NCBI RefSeq assembly: GCF_024746835.1
Contig: NZ_CP080530.1
Span: forward strand, 496,001-560,000
From: Mesorhizobium sp. AR02
GTDB lineage: Bacteria; Pseudomonadota; Alphaproteobacteria; Rhizobiales; Rhizobiaceae
Reading direction: 5' to 3'
DNA length: 64,000 nucleotides
The notes beneath the pieces are model-generated. The model did no database searches and was not told where the DNA came from. It saw only the letters and a list, made by a program, of their open reading frames with translations. Shown piece after piece: positions 1 through 9,104 of this stretch (the stretch's first letter is position 1; each line of letters opens with the position of its first letter). Both the position numbers and the translations under genes were made by a program.

Positions 1-2
1 AA

Positions 3-476
3 TGGGTTGTTTATTCGAAGCCACCGTTCGGCGGCCCTGACCAGGTGCTCGCCTATCTCGGCCGTTACACCCATCGTGTTGCCATCGCCAACAGCCGCAT
101 CGTCGAGGTCGATGACGGCCATGTTGCCTTCAGATGGAAGGATTACCGTGGCAATGGTCGGGACCGCGAGAAGATCATGCGCCTTGACCCGCGCGAGTTC
201 ATCCGGCGCTTTCTTCTTCACGTGCTTCCCGCCGGCTTCCACCGCATGCGTCACTTCGGCTTTCTCGCCAATAGCCACCGACGGGATCGGATCGGTCTCT
301 GCAGGCAGCTCCTCGACCAGCCATCACCAGCAGGCGGGCAGCAGCAGGCCGGCAAATCACAGCACAGGCAGTCCTACGAATGCCCTGACTGCCGGCGTCC
401 CATGCACAGGACAGGGATCACTGTTGCGCCTGTTTCGCCGCCCCGGCCATCATCTTTCTGGTGCGATACATCATGA
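3..476 (+). CDS. IS91-family transposase, C-terminal part (runs off left edge)
   Basis: The reading frame is open from the window edge, with no start codon of its own. It reads KPPFGGPDQVLAYLGRYTHR near the start, a block typical of IS91/IS801 Y2 (HUH) transposases, which move by single-strand rolling-circle transfer. The frame continues through a conserved RWKDYR segment and a C-terminal CPDC zinc-like pair, and ends normally at 476. The N-terminal catalytic half lies outside the window, so activity cannot be judged. Confidence 0.85.
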   Translation, partial: WVVYSKPPFGGPDQVLAYLGRYTHRVAIANSRIVEVDDGHVAFRWKDYRGNGRDREKIMRLDPREFIRRFLLHVLPAGFHRMRHFGFLANSHRRDRIGLCRQLLDQPSPAGGQQQAGKSQHRQSYECPDCRRPMHRTGITVAPVSPPRPSSFWCDTS

Positions 477-849
477 ACTCCGACAATCCGCACCCCCTCC
501 GATATGCCCGCAAAACCAAGCGCCCCGCCTGCGCGCGACACCGCTTGGCCCTGGTCACACCGAAAGACCGACAGTGTGCATTGAGAGCGCAAAAATCGCC
601 ACCGATCGCCCGCCAAGCTGCTCGCGAAGGTCGCCGGATCAAGCCAAAATTCGGTCGTGCCACCGCTGCACGCGACGAATTCGCTATCGCCGTCAAACAG
701 CGTGCCCTACTATCTCCATAACAGCGGCTAACAACCCGCGCCTTACTTCAATCCGGCTTATGTGAGGTCGCTCGAGCTCGCCGCGACGACCGATGCGACC
801 TCACATAACCCTCCAGATTCCGGACAGTGATTCCGAGACGAAACCGGAC
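477..849. other. Non-coding 3' flank of the IS91 element
   Basis: I see no supported gene here. Short open frames on both strands have no family resemblance and look like frame shadows of high-GC DNA. The only structure is the hairpin at 758-808. The stretch probably holds the 3' end of the IS91-family element and its junction with the neighbouring IS6 element. Confidence 0.5.
758..808. repeat. 13-bp inverted repeat (hairpin) behind the IS91 transposase
   Basis: The arms TTATGTGAGGTCG (758-770) and CGACCTCACATAA (796-808) are perfect reverse complements with a 25-nt loop. IS91-family elements carry palindromic structures at their terminal recognition ends, so this may be the ori-type end of the element. 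It could also be a transcription terminator, but no T-run follows the second arm. Confidence 0.55.
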
Positions 850-1657
850 GGCGTTGTCACGTTGTTTGAAATGTGGCCGCGTGAGGCCGACACCGCGCTT
901 TTCAGGCAGGCCGTGCACTCACGGCTTCCCACGCGGCCATTGCCTGGCGTCGATGGGTTCGAATTTGTGCTGCGGAGCGGTTGGTCTGGGATGGGACGAA
1001 GAGATTTCGGACGGCGGAGAAGATCGACACGAAATGCTGCAATGAGCCGACCGACCGGAAACCCTGTCGCGTTCGTTCCCGTTTTCGGAACGGCAGATGA
1101 GAATTCTCCGCCCGGTTGTTCAAGCCTTTATGCGAGCGGTGTTCCACGTTCGGCATGAGCTGGCGTTGGGCCGCCCCGTAGGAGCGCAGTTTGTCGGTGA
1201 TCATACGCTTTGGCGGCAGACCCTGCTTCTTCAGAAGTCGCGTCAGCAGGCGCCTGGCGGCCTTGCTGTTGCGACGCGTCTGGACAATCTCGTCGAGCAC
1301 ATATCCGTCCTGATCAACCGCTCTCCACAACCAGCATTTCTGACCGTTGATGCGCACCACGACTTCATCCAGATGCCAGACATCGTCTTTCGTTGGTGCC
1401 TTGCGGCGTATGCGGCGCGCATAATCAGGGCCGTGCTTTCGGCACCATCGGCGGATGGTCTCGTAGGAAACGACGATCCCGCGATCGAGCAGCATTTCCT
1501 CGACATCGCGCAGGCTCAGATTGAAGCGGAAGTAGAGCCAGACAGCACGGGCCACGATTTCGATCGGATAGCGGTGGTTCTTGTAGGTCGGTGCACTCAC
1601 GGTCATGGGCGCGCTGCTACCTCAATTTCCTTACCCCTCAATCAATGTGACAGCACC
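850..1657. mobile_element. IS6-family insertion sequence, complete
   Basis: The terminal inverted repeats are visible. The left end begins GGCGTTGTCACGTTG at 850, and the right end read on the minus strand begins GGTGCTGTCACATTG from 1657. They match in most positions over about 20 bp. The 808-bp length and single transposase gene fit the IS6 family. The bases flanking each side differ, so no 8-bp target duplication is seen. This suggests that the element mediated a deletion or rearrangement here. Confidence 0.8.
902..1606 (-). CDS. IS6-family DDE transposase
   Basis: This 234-residue protein is the normal length for the family. An N-terminal helix-turn-helix region (SLRDVEEMLLDRGI) is followed by the DDE catalytic core: Asp in WHLDEVVV, Asp in MITDKLRSY and Glu in NRAENSH. 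It catalyses replicative transposition of the element whose ends lie at 850 and 1657. The frame is intact, so it may be active. Confidence 0.93.
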   Translation of the reverse strand: MTVSAPTYKNHRYPIEIVARAVWLYFRFNLSLRDVEEMLLDRGIVVSYETIRRWCRKHGPDYARRIRRKAPTKDDVWHLDEVVVRINGQKCWLWRAVDQDGYVLDEIVQTRRNSKAARRLLTRLLKKQGLPPKRMITDKLRSYGAAQRQLMPNVEHRSHKGLNNRAENSHLPFRKRERTRQGFRSVGSLQHFVSIFSAVRNLFVPSQTNRSAAQIRTHRRQAMAAWEAVSARPA

Positions 1658-2515
1658 CTCCAGGCTCACGACGACCAGCAGCAGCACAAGGTCCAACTCA
1701 AATGCATCGAGAATCGCTGCTTCCTTGTCGAGCCCTGTTGGGGCCAATCCATAGCCTCGAAGGAATACAGGGGACAGCAGACCGCAGCCGCGGATGCGCG
1801 CCAGTTCAAGCAGAGGATCGCCGACGATCGCATTGCCAAGGTCGAGTACGCTGACGATGCGACCGCCTCGTACGGCTAGGTTGGGCGGGCGAAGGTCGAG
1901 ATGGAGGAGGACCTTGGCCGCTTCGTCCCGCCGACCGATCAGTGTCAACAAGGCGAGGCGCAACGCATCAGGTTTCGGCATATGGATGTAGCGCCCAGCA
2001 GCTGCGGCACGCATGAGAATGCGCTCGGTGATCCAATCACTCCAGGAGCCGCTGCGGCGGAACAGAGCCAGCGTTGGATCGGTTGTCTCGATAGCATGAA
2101 TGCAGCGGGCGATTGTGCCGAGCTGAAAATGCAGGTCCAGCTCTTCCCAGTTGGCGACGGCGTGTTCGACGAATTCCAAAAGCATCCAGGATGGCTCACG
2201 CACCAAGTCGGTCGTGCGGTTCCATTCCAGCACAGCCGGGGTTGCTACGCCTCGGAGACGGAGGAGCGCCGCCGCTCGAACCTGCTTCTCAATTTCGACG
2301 CCAAAGTCGACGATGCCATCGTAGCGCGTCACAGCAATCTCGCTCTTGGCACTGCGGACGACGGCTAGAGGAGCATTGAATCGTTCGACGAGGTCAACCC
2401 AACAGTCAACGCCTTCGCGGTAAGGCGTCAGTTTGACAGGGCATGTCCCGCTAAAGTGCAGGCTGATGCTACGCGACAGTCGTACGAGCCGATCGGAGCT
2501 GTCATCGGTGCTCAT
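1631..2515 (-). pseudogene. Aminoglycoside-phosphotransferase/choline-kinase-like protein, C-terminus replaced by IS end
   Basis: The 294-residue frame carries the APH-fold kinase catalytic loop LLHLDLRPPNLAV (Asp and Asn for catalysis and Mg) and the following metal-binding segment VLDLGNAIVGDP. Family members phosphorylate a hydroxyl of a small molecule with ATP. The start overlaps the stop of the ureohydrolase gene by 4 bp (ATGA), so it is the third gene of a coupled operon. The last residues GAVTLIEG and the stop codon lie inside the IS6 right inverted repeat, so the natural C-terminus has been lost. Whether the truncated kinase still folds is unknown. The substrate is not predictable; a small molecule made by the two upstream enzymes is my inference. 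Confidence 0.75.
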
Positions 2516-3573
2516 CTCGTGCTTCCAGATGGAGCGAAGGAAGCAGCGATTGGCGCGTCGCTGCGCCTTTTGTACAGGAGTTCGAAGAGAATCCTGGCCG
2601 CGATTTGGGCAGTACGCCCGGTTGAGTCATAACGCGGTGCGACTTCAGAAATGTCGAAGGCGCCGATGGGCAAGTGGCCCAGTTCAAACATAACATCCAG
2701 CAGTTCGCTGCCCCATAGCCCCCCCAGCGTGACATTGCCGGTGCCCGGAGCAACACTGCAATCGAGGACGTCGATGTCGACCGACAAGTACACCTCATCA
2801 CAATCCTGCTTCATACCTGCCAAGACGTCGGCGAGAGCCACGCGAGCGCCCTGCTCTCGAATCCTGCGGGCAGACACGATGTGGTAGCCGTCCGCCTGGA
2901 GATTCTCGAATTGCACGCTACGTGTGACCGAGCCTTGTCCCACGAATGCGATGCGCTGCGGCACCATTGCCGGCAGTTCGCTGATCCGTCGCGCGGTCGA
3001 TCCGTGATAAAGCTTGCCATGGATGGCGCTGACGTCACCGAAATCAAAGTGATGGTCGACATGAATATAGCCGAGGCGAGTAGACATGCGGGCCGCCTGC
3101 CAGCCGGCAAATGCCGGAAAGGTAATAGAGTGATCTCCACCCAGAAGGACCAGTAGCTGTCCGGCAGTTGCCAAGTCGCGGGCTTCCGAGGCTATCGCGC
3201 GGAAGTTCCTCGTGGGGTCGGTCGGGTAGACGTGGAGATCGCCAACGTCGGCGAGATGAGGAGCACAATAGCGAAAACGTTGGCCAGTGCGGGTGTCGAG
3301 CATCTCAGTCTCGCCGAGACTGTCGATATAGCTTGAATACACCAAGCTCGCTTGCCGGATGGCCGTTGGACCGTCAGCGGCGCCGGGTCGCGAGCTTGAC
3401 GTCGCGTCGAAAGGAATGCCCGCAACGAGGATTGGCACGACTTCGGCCAGCGCATCGAGGCGGACCGACCGGGCGCCAAAGAGCAAGGCCGGCCCCGACC
3501 ACCCAGGTCGCGGATCGCGACTGAACTCCGAGGAGGAGGTGGTTTCAAGCAACCGGATGAAATCCAGAGTCAT
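2512..3573 (-). CDS. Ureohydrolase (arginase/agmatinase/guanidinobutyrase family)
   Basis: The 353-residue protein carries all three binuclear Mn-binding signatures of the family: GGDHS, the DxHxD motif in HVDHHFDFGD, and the DxD motif in SVDIDVLDCSVAPGTG. Family members hydrolyse a guanidino group to urea and an amine. The N-terminus (GPALLFGARSVRLDALAEVVP) resembles agmatinase/guanidinobutyrase members more than arginase proper. The gene overlaps its neighbours on both sides by ATGA junctions, between a radical SAM enzyme and a sugar/aminoglycoside-kinase-like protein. That context suggests a guanidino-containing small-molecule pathway rather than housekeeping arginine catabolism. The exact substrate cannot be read from sequence. 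Confidence 0.88.
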   Translation of the reverse strand: MTLDFIRLLETTSSSEFSRDPRPGWSGPALLFGARSVRLDALAEVVPILVAGIPFDATSSSRPGAADGPTAIRQASLVYSSYIDSLGETEMLDTRTGQRFRYCAPHLADVGDLHVYPTDPTRNFRAIASEARDLATAGQLLVLLGGDHSITFPAFAGWQAARMSTRLGYIHVDHHFDFGDVSAIHGKLYHGSTARRISELPAMVPQRIAFVGQGSVTRSVQFENLQADGYHIVSARRIREQGARVALADVLAGMKQDCDEVYLSVDIDVLDCSVAPGTGNVTLGGLWGSELLDVMFELGHLPIGAFDISEVAPRYDSTGRTAQIAARILFELLYKRRSDAPIAASFAPSGSTR

Positions 3574-4925
3574 GGGATGGCTGCCTCTGTGAACGATGGA
3601 GCGACCGGTCCTTCGTCCGCCCCTCCGGCGCTAACCCGCCGACTGATCGTTTCATGCGCAGCCGCTACCTTCTCGAGGAAGAAGCCATAGCTTTCCTCTC
3701 GCGTGACGTGCCATGGGATGAACACGGGCGGACCATCCTCGACCCAGTTGCTGAACTCCCAATCGACGATGCGATCTCGCAACCTGTTGAACTGTGCCGT
3801 CAACGGGTAAGGTACGAAATTATAGAGATTGAACAACCAGATCTCTCTTCTGGCGTCATGGATGAAAGCCAGTGTCTCCGTATGTGACTCACGGGTTTCT
3901 TCCGGCAGGCCGCTGAGGACGTTCAGGACGATACGGAACCCTCGGTCGGTGAGGCGGCGCATGGTCCGCTGTAAGAACTCCAAGGAGCGGTTGGATTTAC
4001 GATTGGCTCTGAGCACATCCGCAGAGGCTGTCTCAAAACCGAGCTCGACGACCAAGACCCCCAAGGCCTGCATGTTGTCCAGCAGTTGCTCGTCGATAGC
4101 TGCCACGTGCGTCTGGACGATGAAGCGATAATTCTTACGTTCCGCGAAGACGTCACGAAGATTGCGGACGGCCGCTTTCGACTGACCGAAGGTCTTGTCG
4201 CCGATGTAGATCAAGCGCGTCTCGGGAAACAGACGCTCGAACTGGCCAATTTCGTGCTCTAGTACGGCAGGCGAAACGAGCGTGAGGCTTCGCGACCAAG
4301 CATCACCGCAGAAATCGCAGGTGTATAGGCATCCATGGCTTGCATTCAGCCGCAAGAGCGGGACCTTACCCCGATAGGATTCCAGCAGAGTGTAGTCCGG
4401 AAACCAATCAGCCTGGTCCCCTTGGCGGATCATGTGCGTGACGACCGGAGCCGTGCTGCGCAGGCATGCGAGCAGACTATGGGGGGTCGCAAGCCCGCGA
4501 TGAATCACCGTAGCGTCGGCTGGCTCCGAAAGACCGGCCATGTTTCCGCCGAGGATCGTCCTGCGTCCAGCTGCTATGAGGCGTCGTGAAACCTGCAGGG
4601 CAATCGCGTAGTTCTGCGCCAATGGTGACAGCAGTACGGCTTGGCCAGGTTCGGTCGATGCGATTATCCGACGCGCGCATGCATCTGCGTCAGCCGGAAA
4701 CTGGGAGAGGTCGATGAATTGCGCGGTGAGACCGAGGTGTTCGATCATGCCACTCAAGTGCGCAACCCAAAGTGGAAGTTCCCAGAGGCTTCCGGCCGGG
4801 ATGAAATAACTGCTCATCTCGTGGGCGAAGACGTGACTATAGTCGGCATAGTATGCCGTGATGCCGGGATGAGGCGTCGCGGTCGACGGAAACGGTAGTT
4901 GCACGATGTTGCACGTTACGGACAT
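3570..4925 (-). CDS. Radical SAM protein with N-terminal Rossmann-like (B12-binding-type) domain
   Basis: The canonical CxxxCxxC cluster motif (CLYTCDFC) sits near residue 200 and binds the 4Fe-4S cluster that cleaves S-adenosylmethionine. About 180 residues upstream resemble the cobalamin-binding-type domain of the B12-radical SAM superfamily, but no clear DxHxxG cobalamin motif is present, so B12 dependence is uncertain. Downstream motifs (ELGFETASADVL, LNVLSGLPEET) fit the family. I chose the ATG at 4925, preceded by GAGGCG, over the ATG at 4949, which lacks a ribosome site. It is the first gene of the coupled trio with the ureohydrolase and kinase. Substrate unknown. Confidence 0.85.
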   Translation of the reverse strand: MSVTCNIVQLPFPSTATPHPGITAYYADYSHVFAHEMSSYFIPAGSLWELPLWVAHLSGMIEHLGLTAQFIDLSQFPADADACARRIIASTEPGQAVLLSPLAQNYAIALQVSRRLIAAGRRTILGGNMAGLSEPADATVIHRGLATPHSLLACLRSTAPVVTHMIRQGDQADWFPDYTLLESYRGKVPLLRLNASHGCLYTCDFCGDAWSRSLTLVSPAVLEHEIGQFERLFPETRLIYIGDKTFGQSKAAVRNLRDVFAERKNYRFIVQTHVAAIDEQLLDNMQALGVLVVELGFETASADVLRANRKSNRSLEFLQRTMRRLTDRGFRIVLNVLSGLPEETRESHTETLAFIHDARREIWLFNLYNFVPYPLTAQFNRLRDRIVDWEFSNWVEDGPPVFIPWHVTREESYGFFLEKVAAAHETISRRVSAGGADEGPVAPSFTEAAIP

Positions 4926-5395
4926 TGATGCGCCTCGCACAGCCAACATCGTCTGATAAGATAGAGGCGCAATTCTTTACGCGTGGATTTGGCACGTCAC
5001 GATTCTTCCATGATGACACTTCAAATTAGGCACGGATCTGCTCTATGAGACCGTCAGTTCCCTTGTAAAAATGTATCAAGATCCGTGCCAATTTGTCGGT
5101 TCGCCTCGAAGAAGACCTTTTTCGCCGGCTTTCAGCTATTTCGTCTGAGGCTAGGCCAGATAATGGGTATGGCGGACGGTGCAAACGCGACAATCAATGT
5201 CGGAAAGGGTCGATCGAGGTGCCTATACCTCGACTAGCCGAAGAGCCAGAAGGAGTTGTGAGTGAAGGTTTCGACAAGATGGTTTCAATGCCTACAGTCC
5301 GCCACGCCGCTCCCGCTGTTTCGCTAGTGGTTTACGCCTGACATAAGAGTCCGGCTGGGGATTCCCTTTTGTGAGTGCGCATGCGAGTCTGGCGC
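4926..5395. other. Intergenic region upstream of the radical SAM operon
   Basis: This stretch contains the inverted repeat at 5023-5094 and the left flank of the IS630 remnant. On the minus strand the second repeat arm carries TGGCACG-N4-TTGAT (about 5074-5090). This resembles a sigma54 promoter but has A instead of the essential C of the -12 GC. No TGT-N10-ACA site was found upstream of it. No gene is supported; an open frame at 5093-5341 has no recognisable family. Confidence 0.45.
5023..5094. repeat. 16-17 bp inverted repeat upstream of the radical SAM operon
   Basis: The left arm AAATTAGGCACGGATCT (5023-5039) pairs with AGATCCGTGCCAATTT (5079-5094), with a single unpaired base. The spacing is about 40 nt. 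It may be a regulatory palindrome, paired promoter-like elements facing each other, or the ends of a small miniature element. I cannot choose between these. Confidence 0.5.
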
Positions 5396-5671
5396 ATGCG
5401 CACAGGAATATTCCTCACCGTTTCTTCGATTGATCGTCAGCGTCTGGGCGCGCTGATCAGAGATCGCAATGCGCCGCAGAAGCACGTTTGGCGCGCCGAG
5501 ATCATTCTGTTGAGCAGCGACGGCGTGGGCACCGTCGAGATCATGCGGCAAACTGGTAAGTCCAAGACCTGCGTGTGGCGCTGGCAGGAGCGCTTCGCCG
5601 CGGAAGGCTTCGAGGGACTGTTGCGCGACAAGACGCGCCCCTCGCGCATTGCCCCACTCGGACCTGAAGTC
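5396..5671 (+). pseudogene. IS630-family transposase, N-terminal fragment
   Basis: The frame begins MRTGIFLTVSS and runs through the IS630 helix-turn-helix region (APQKHVWRAEIILL, TGKSKTCVWRWQERF, LLRDKTRPSRI). At about 5670 the match stops, and the frame enters sequence from an IS5-family transposase. The DDE catalytic domain is missing, so this is a dead fragment fused to other IS debris. Confidence 0.85.
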
Positions 5672-5953
5672 GCCGTCTCTGCCGATTGCGGCGATATGCT
5701 GGTCCCTTTGGCCGGCAGGTCTATCGTCGAATGGTTCGACCGCGCTGGCACGAGGCGGAATGACGATTGCGGCGGCAGCGCTATGATCGATGACTGCGTC
5801 GTAAGTCGGTTTTCCGTCATAGGCGCCGTCAGCAGTAAACTGTCCGATCGGACCGCCAATCTGGTCGAGTAGTGGCTCAACTTGAGAGACATCGCCAGTG
5901 TCCTGATCAGTCAGGGTATGGGCAATGATCTCGCCGCTGTCGGCAGAGACGGC
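5672..5953. repeat. 14-bp inverted repeats bounding an inverted segment
   Basis: GCCGTCTCTGCCGA at 5672-5685 and TCGGCAGAGACGGC at 5940-5953 are exact reverse complements. The 254 bp between them are a piece of IS5-family transposase lying on the opposite strand from the rest of that gene. The repeats are internal to the original transposase gene (encoding parts of its SADSG and IGRDG segments), so recombination between them explains the flip. Confidence 0.85.
5686..5945 (-). pseudogene. IS5-family transposase, middle segment in inverted orientation
   Basis: Read on the minus strand, this encodes GEIIAHTLTDQDTGD, then FTADGAYDGKPTYD and VIPPRASAV. These are consecutive blocks of the catalytic core of the common rhizobial IS5-family transposase, including the Asp of ADGAYDG. 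The continuing C-terminal part lies on the plus strand from 5940. The gene is destroyed by the inversion. Confidence 0.85.
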
Positions 5954-6163
5954 CGGATGAAATGGCAGGTCTCCAACGGTTATGGCAAACGCTCGCTGGT
6001 CGAGACCGCCATAGGGCGATACAAGTCCACCATCGGGCGGCGTTTGCGGGCACGGTCGCTTCCAGTTCAGCAGACCGAAGTCGCCATCGGCTGCGCCGTC
6101 CTCAACCGCATGCTTGCCTGCGCACGCCCGAAATCCGCCCGCCGCAAGGCGGCCACGGCATAG
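5940..6163 (+). pseudogene. IS5-family transposase, C-terminal fragment
   Basis: The sequence reads GRDGRMKWQVSNGYGKRSLV followed by ETAIGRYK and LNRMLACARP. This is the C-terminal third of an IS5-family transposase with the catalytic Glu in VETAIGRYK. It is the direct continuation of the segment that is now inverted at 5686-5945. The frame ends at a natural stop at 6163. Confidence 0.85.
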
Positions 6164-6287
6164 TCTGCCGCTTCAAAGATCGACATCCGCTCAAGTCCGG
6201 ACCCATGCACCAACGCCCCACCGAACCGGACTTCTTCCCCTGCAAAGGCCTCCCATGGGGAGAAGGAAGGCGAAATGGGTCCTGGGC

Positions 6288-7667
6288 TCATCCTTCGCCC
6301 CCCAGCGGCGGGCCGACGATCATAATGGCGGGCTCGGGCGAAAGCAGCTTCTTGGCCGCTGCCTTGACTTGGTCGAGCGTCACCTGATCGATGAGGGCAG
6401 CGTGGCGCTGGATGTAGTCGATGCCGAGCTTGTCGAGCTGCCATTCGACAAGTGTGGCTGCAATCGAGCTGGAGGAGCCCAGTTTGCGGATGGCATAGGC
6501 GCCGATCAGATATTTCTTGGCCGCCTCGAGCTCGGCCTCGGTCGGACCTTCTTCCGCCATCTGCTTCACCACCTTGCGCACCAGGCTGAGCGTCTCGGCG
6601 GCGCGGTCCGAGCGCGTCGCCGTGGTGACGACGAGCGTGTTGGAATGCTCGTCATCGTCTAGATGGGAGCTGACGCCATAGGCAAGGCCGCGCTTTTCGC
6701 GCACCTCCTCCCACAGGCGCGACGTGAAGGGCGCGCCGCCGAGGATCTCGTTCATCACCTTCGCGGCGTAGAAGTCCGGCGCGTGGCGCTTGACGCCGGG
6801 AAAGGCCAGCTGCAGCGAGGTCTCCGGCAGGTCGTAGTCGACCGCCAGCTGCTGGTCGAGTTTGGGATCGACATCGGCGACGGGGGCGAGCGTCTGCTTC
6901 TGAGGCAAATCGCCGAACAGCTGGTCGAGCTTTTTACTCACCGTCTTCGCATCGATGTCGCCAACCACCGCCACATGCAGGCCGTCGCGGCCAAAAGTAG
7001 CCTTGTGGAAGGCGCTGAGATCGGCCGGTGTTATGGCAGCGAGGCTCTCTTTGGTGCCTTCCTCCGGCCGCGAATAGGGATGCGTACCGTAGATCGCGCG
7101 CAGCCATTTGCGCTCGGCGATCGCCTCAGGGTCGCGCTCGTTGGCGATGATGCCGGAAAGAATCTGGGCGCGGGTGCGGTCGATCGGCGCCTGGTCGAAG
7201 CGCGGCCTGTTGACCGCGAGTCGAAGCAAATCGAAAGCGGCGTTCTGCTGCTCGGACAGCATGCGCATCGAGCCATAAATGCCGTCGCGCTGCGCGTGGA
7301 GGCTCATCTCGGCGCCGGCGTCGTCGAGCTTAACCTGGAAGGCATCGCTGTCGAGATCGCCGGCGCCCTCGTCGAACAGGGCGGTCATCAGATTGGCGAG
7401 CCCCTCCTTGGCGGCCGGATCCTGCGTGGTGCCGCCATCGAAGACGAACTGGATGGCGATGATAGGCACCGCATGGTCCTCCACCAGCCAGGCGTTGATG
7501 CCGTTTTCAGATCTCAACTCCTGAATGTTCAGGCGTTGATCGCCGGCCAGAAGAGGCAGAGAATGGCGAGGAGAAGGGTCGCCAGCGGCGTGGCGAGGCG
7601 CGGGGCCCTCCTTTCTCCATGGGGAGCGCGCCTCTGCAAAGACGCCACAGCGTTGGTTCGTCATCAC
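6288..7667 (-). CDS. M16-family peptidase-like protein, non-catalytic partner subunit
   Basis: The protein has the M16 (insulinase/pitrilysin) fold signature but lacks the zinc HxxEH motif: the equivalent position reads LANLMTALFDEGAGD. Such proteins pair with a catalytic M16 subunit, and here the catalytic gene lies directly upstream with no real gap. A strong secretion-signal-like stretch (LLLAILCLFWPAINA) lies just upstream of the mature part but in another frame, so a frameshift may have removed the export signal. The N-terminal 45 residues of the displayed frame are therefore doubtful. The pair would normally act in the periplasm. Confidence 0.85.
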   Translation of the reverse strand: MMTNQRCGVFAEARSPWRKEGPAPRHAAGDPSPRHSLPLLAGDQRLNIQELRSENGINAWLVEDHAVPIIAIQFVFDGGTTQDPAAKEGLANLMTALFDEGAGDLDSDAFQVKLDDAGAEMSLHAQRDGIYGSMRMLSEQQNAAFDLLRLAVNRPRFDQAPIDRTRAQILSGIIANERDPEAIAERKWLRAIYGTHPYSRPEEGTKESLAAITPADLSAFHKATFGRDGLHVAVVGDIDAKTVSKKLDQLFGDLPQKQTLAPVADVDPKLDQQLAVDYDLPETSLQLAFPGVKRHAPDFYAAKVMNEILGGAPFTSRLWEEVREKRGLAYGVSSHLDDDEHSNTLVVTTATRSDRAAETLSLVRKVVKQMAEEGPTEAELEAAKKYLIGAYAIRKLGSSSSIAATLVEWQLDKLGIDYIQRHAALIDQVTLDQVKAAAKKLLSPEPAIMIVGPPLGGEG

Positions 7668-7668
7668 A

Positions 7669-9066
7669 TCACCTCTCCGTCTTGGGCAAGAGATAGCCCG
7701 TGGTCGAATGGTCGGGCACGAGATAGCGGGCGGCGACGGCCTTCACCTGGTCGGCGGTGATCTTGCGGATGCGGTCCGGCCATTCCTCGAGGTCCTGCAC
7801 CTTGTCGCCCGTGGCAAGCGTGGAGCCATACATCTCGGCCATGTGGGCCGAGTTGTCGCGGGCGAAGATCAGCGAGCGAACATAGCGGTTCTTGGCCTTT
7901 TCCAGCTCGTCATCGGTCACACCGTCCTTGACGATGCGAGCGATCTCGGCATAGGCCGCCGCCTCCACATCGGCGAGCTTGGCATCGCCGCGCGGCGAGC
8001 CGTAGATGGTGAAGCTGGTGGCATCCAGCATGGTGCCCCCGAAATCAGCGCCGGCCCCGGCGGCAATGCCCTGTTTCACCACCAGCTGCTGGTAGAGCCG
8101 GCTGCGGTTGCCGCCGCCGAGGATCTCCGCCAAGAGGTCCAGCGCCTCGGCCTCGCCGGGTTCGGCCGTGTGATAGGACGGCACCACCCATTGCGTGGAA
8201 AAGTCGGGCACCGAAATGCGCGCGTCGGTCAGCGTCACCGTGCGCCTGGTGTTCTGGACCGGCTCAGCCGGCCGGGCGCGTGGCGGCAGATCCGGTCCAC
8301 GCGGGACCTTGCCATAGGTCTTCGCGGCAAGCGCCTTCACCCTCTCCGGGTCGACATCGCCTGCCACCACCATGACGGCGTTGTTGGGCCTGTAATGTTT
8401 GTCGTAGAAGGCCTTGGCGTCCGTGAGGTTCAGCTTCTCCATCTCCTGCATCCAGCCGATGACCGGGATGCGGTAGGGCTGGTTCTGCCAGAGCGTCGCG
8501 TCGACCTGCTCTTCCAGCACCGCCTCCGGATTGTTGTCGATCATCGAGCGGCGCTCCTCCAGGATCACGTCCCGTTCGGTTTTGATATCATCGTCGGTGA
8601 GGACGAGATTGCGCATGCGATCGGCCTCCAAGCTCATCATCTGCTCCAATGCCGAAGGCGCTACGGTCTCATGGAAGGCGGTGTAGTCGTTGGAGGTGAA
8701 GGCGTTGTTCGACCCACCGATGGCCGAGACGGCGCGGTCCAACTCGCCGGCAGCATGATTGGTGGTCGCCTTGAACATCAGATGCTCGACGAAATGGGCA
8801 ATGCCAGATTTGCCCAGCGGCTCGTCGGCGCTGCCGACCTTGTACCACACCATATGGGTGACGATCGGCGCACGGTGATCGGGGATGACGACCACTTCCA
8901 TGCCGTTGTCGAGAAGGAAATTCGTCGCCTTGCCGTCGCCGCTGGCGGCCAGAGCCGGAGCGGTCGTCACCAGGGTGGTCGCAGCAGGCATCCTGCGCAG
9001 CCCGTCAGACATGTTCATCGATGGCTCCAGTTGTGGTGGCGGGACGAGAGGAAAGGTTCGGGGCAA
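7669..9066 (-). CDS. Zinc-dependent M16-family peptidase (catalytic subunit)
   Basis: The inverted zinc motif HFVEH is at residues 91-95, with the downstream Glu ligand region ([13 protein letters not shown]). The glycine-rich loop [10 protein letters not shown] belongs to the C-terminal M16 half. The length is normal for bacterial M16B proteins. A TTG start at 9066 is favoured because GAGGAG lies 8 nt upstream. The N-terminus has only a weak signal-like segment ([12 protein letters not shown]). The gene is followed within 2 bp by its non-catalytic partner, so the two are co-transcribed. The native substrate is unknown. Confidence 0.9.
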   Translation of the reverse strand: MPRTFPLVPPPQLEPSMNMSDGLRRMPAATTLVTTAPALAASGDGKATNFLLDNGMEVVVIPDHRAPIVTHMVWYKVGSADEPLGKSGIAHFVEHLMFKATTNHAAGELDRAVSAIGGSNNAFTSNDYTAFHETVAPSALEQMMSLEADRMRNLVLTDDDIKTERDVILEERRSMIDNNPEAVLEEQVDATLWQNQPYRIPVIGWMQEMEKLNLTDAKAFYDKHYRPNNAVMVVAGDVDPERVKALAAKTYGKVPRGPDLPPRARPAEPVQNTRRTVTLTDARISVPDFSTQWVVPSYHTAEPGEAEALDLLAEILGGGNRSRLYQQLVVKQGIAAGAGADFGGTMLDATSFTIYGSPRGDAKLADVEAAAYAEIARIVKDGVTDDELEKAKNRYVRSLIFARDNSAHMAEMYGSTLATGDKVQDLEEWPDRIRKITADQVKAVAARYLVPDHSTTGYLLPKTER

Positions 9067-9104
9067 GTGAGTTACTCCTCAGTTGAACACGCTGCGCCCT
9101 GTCC

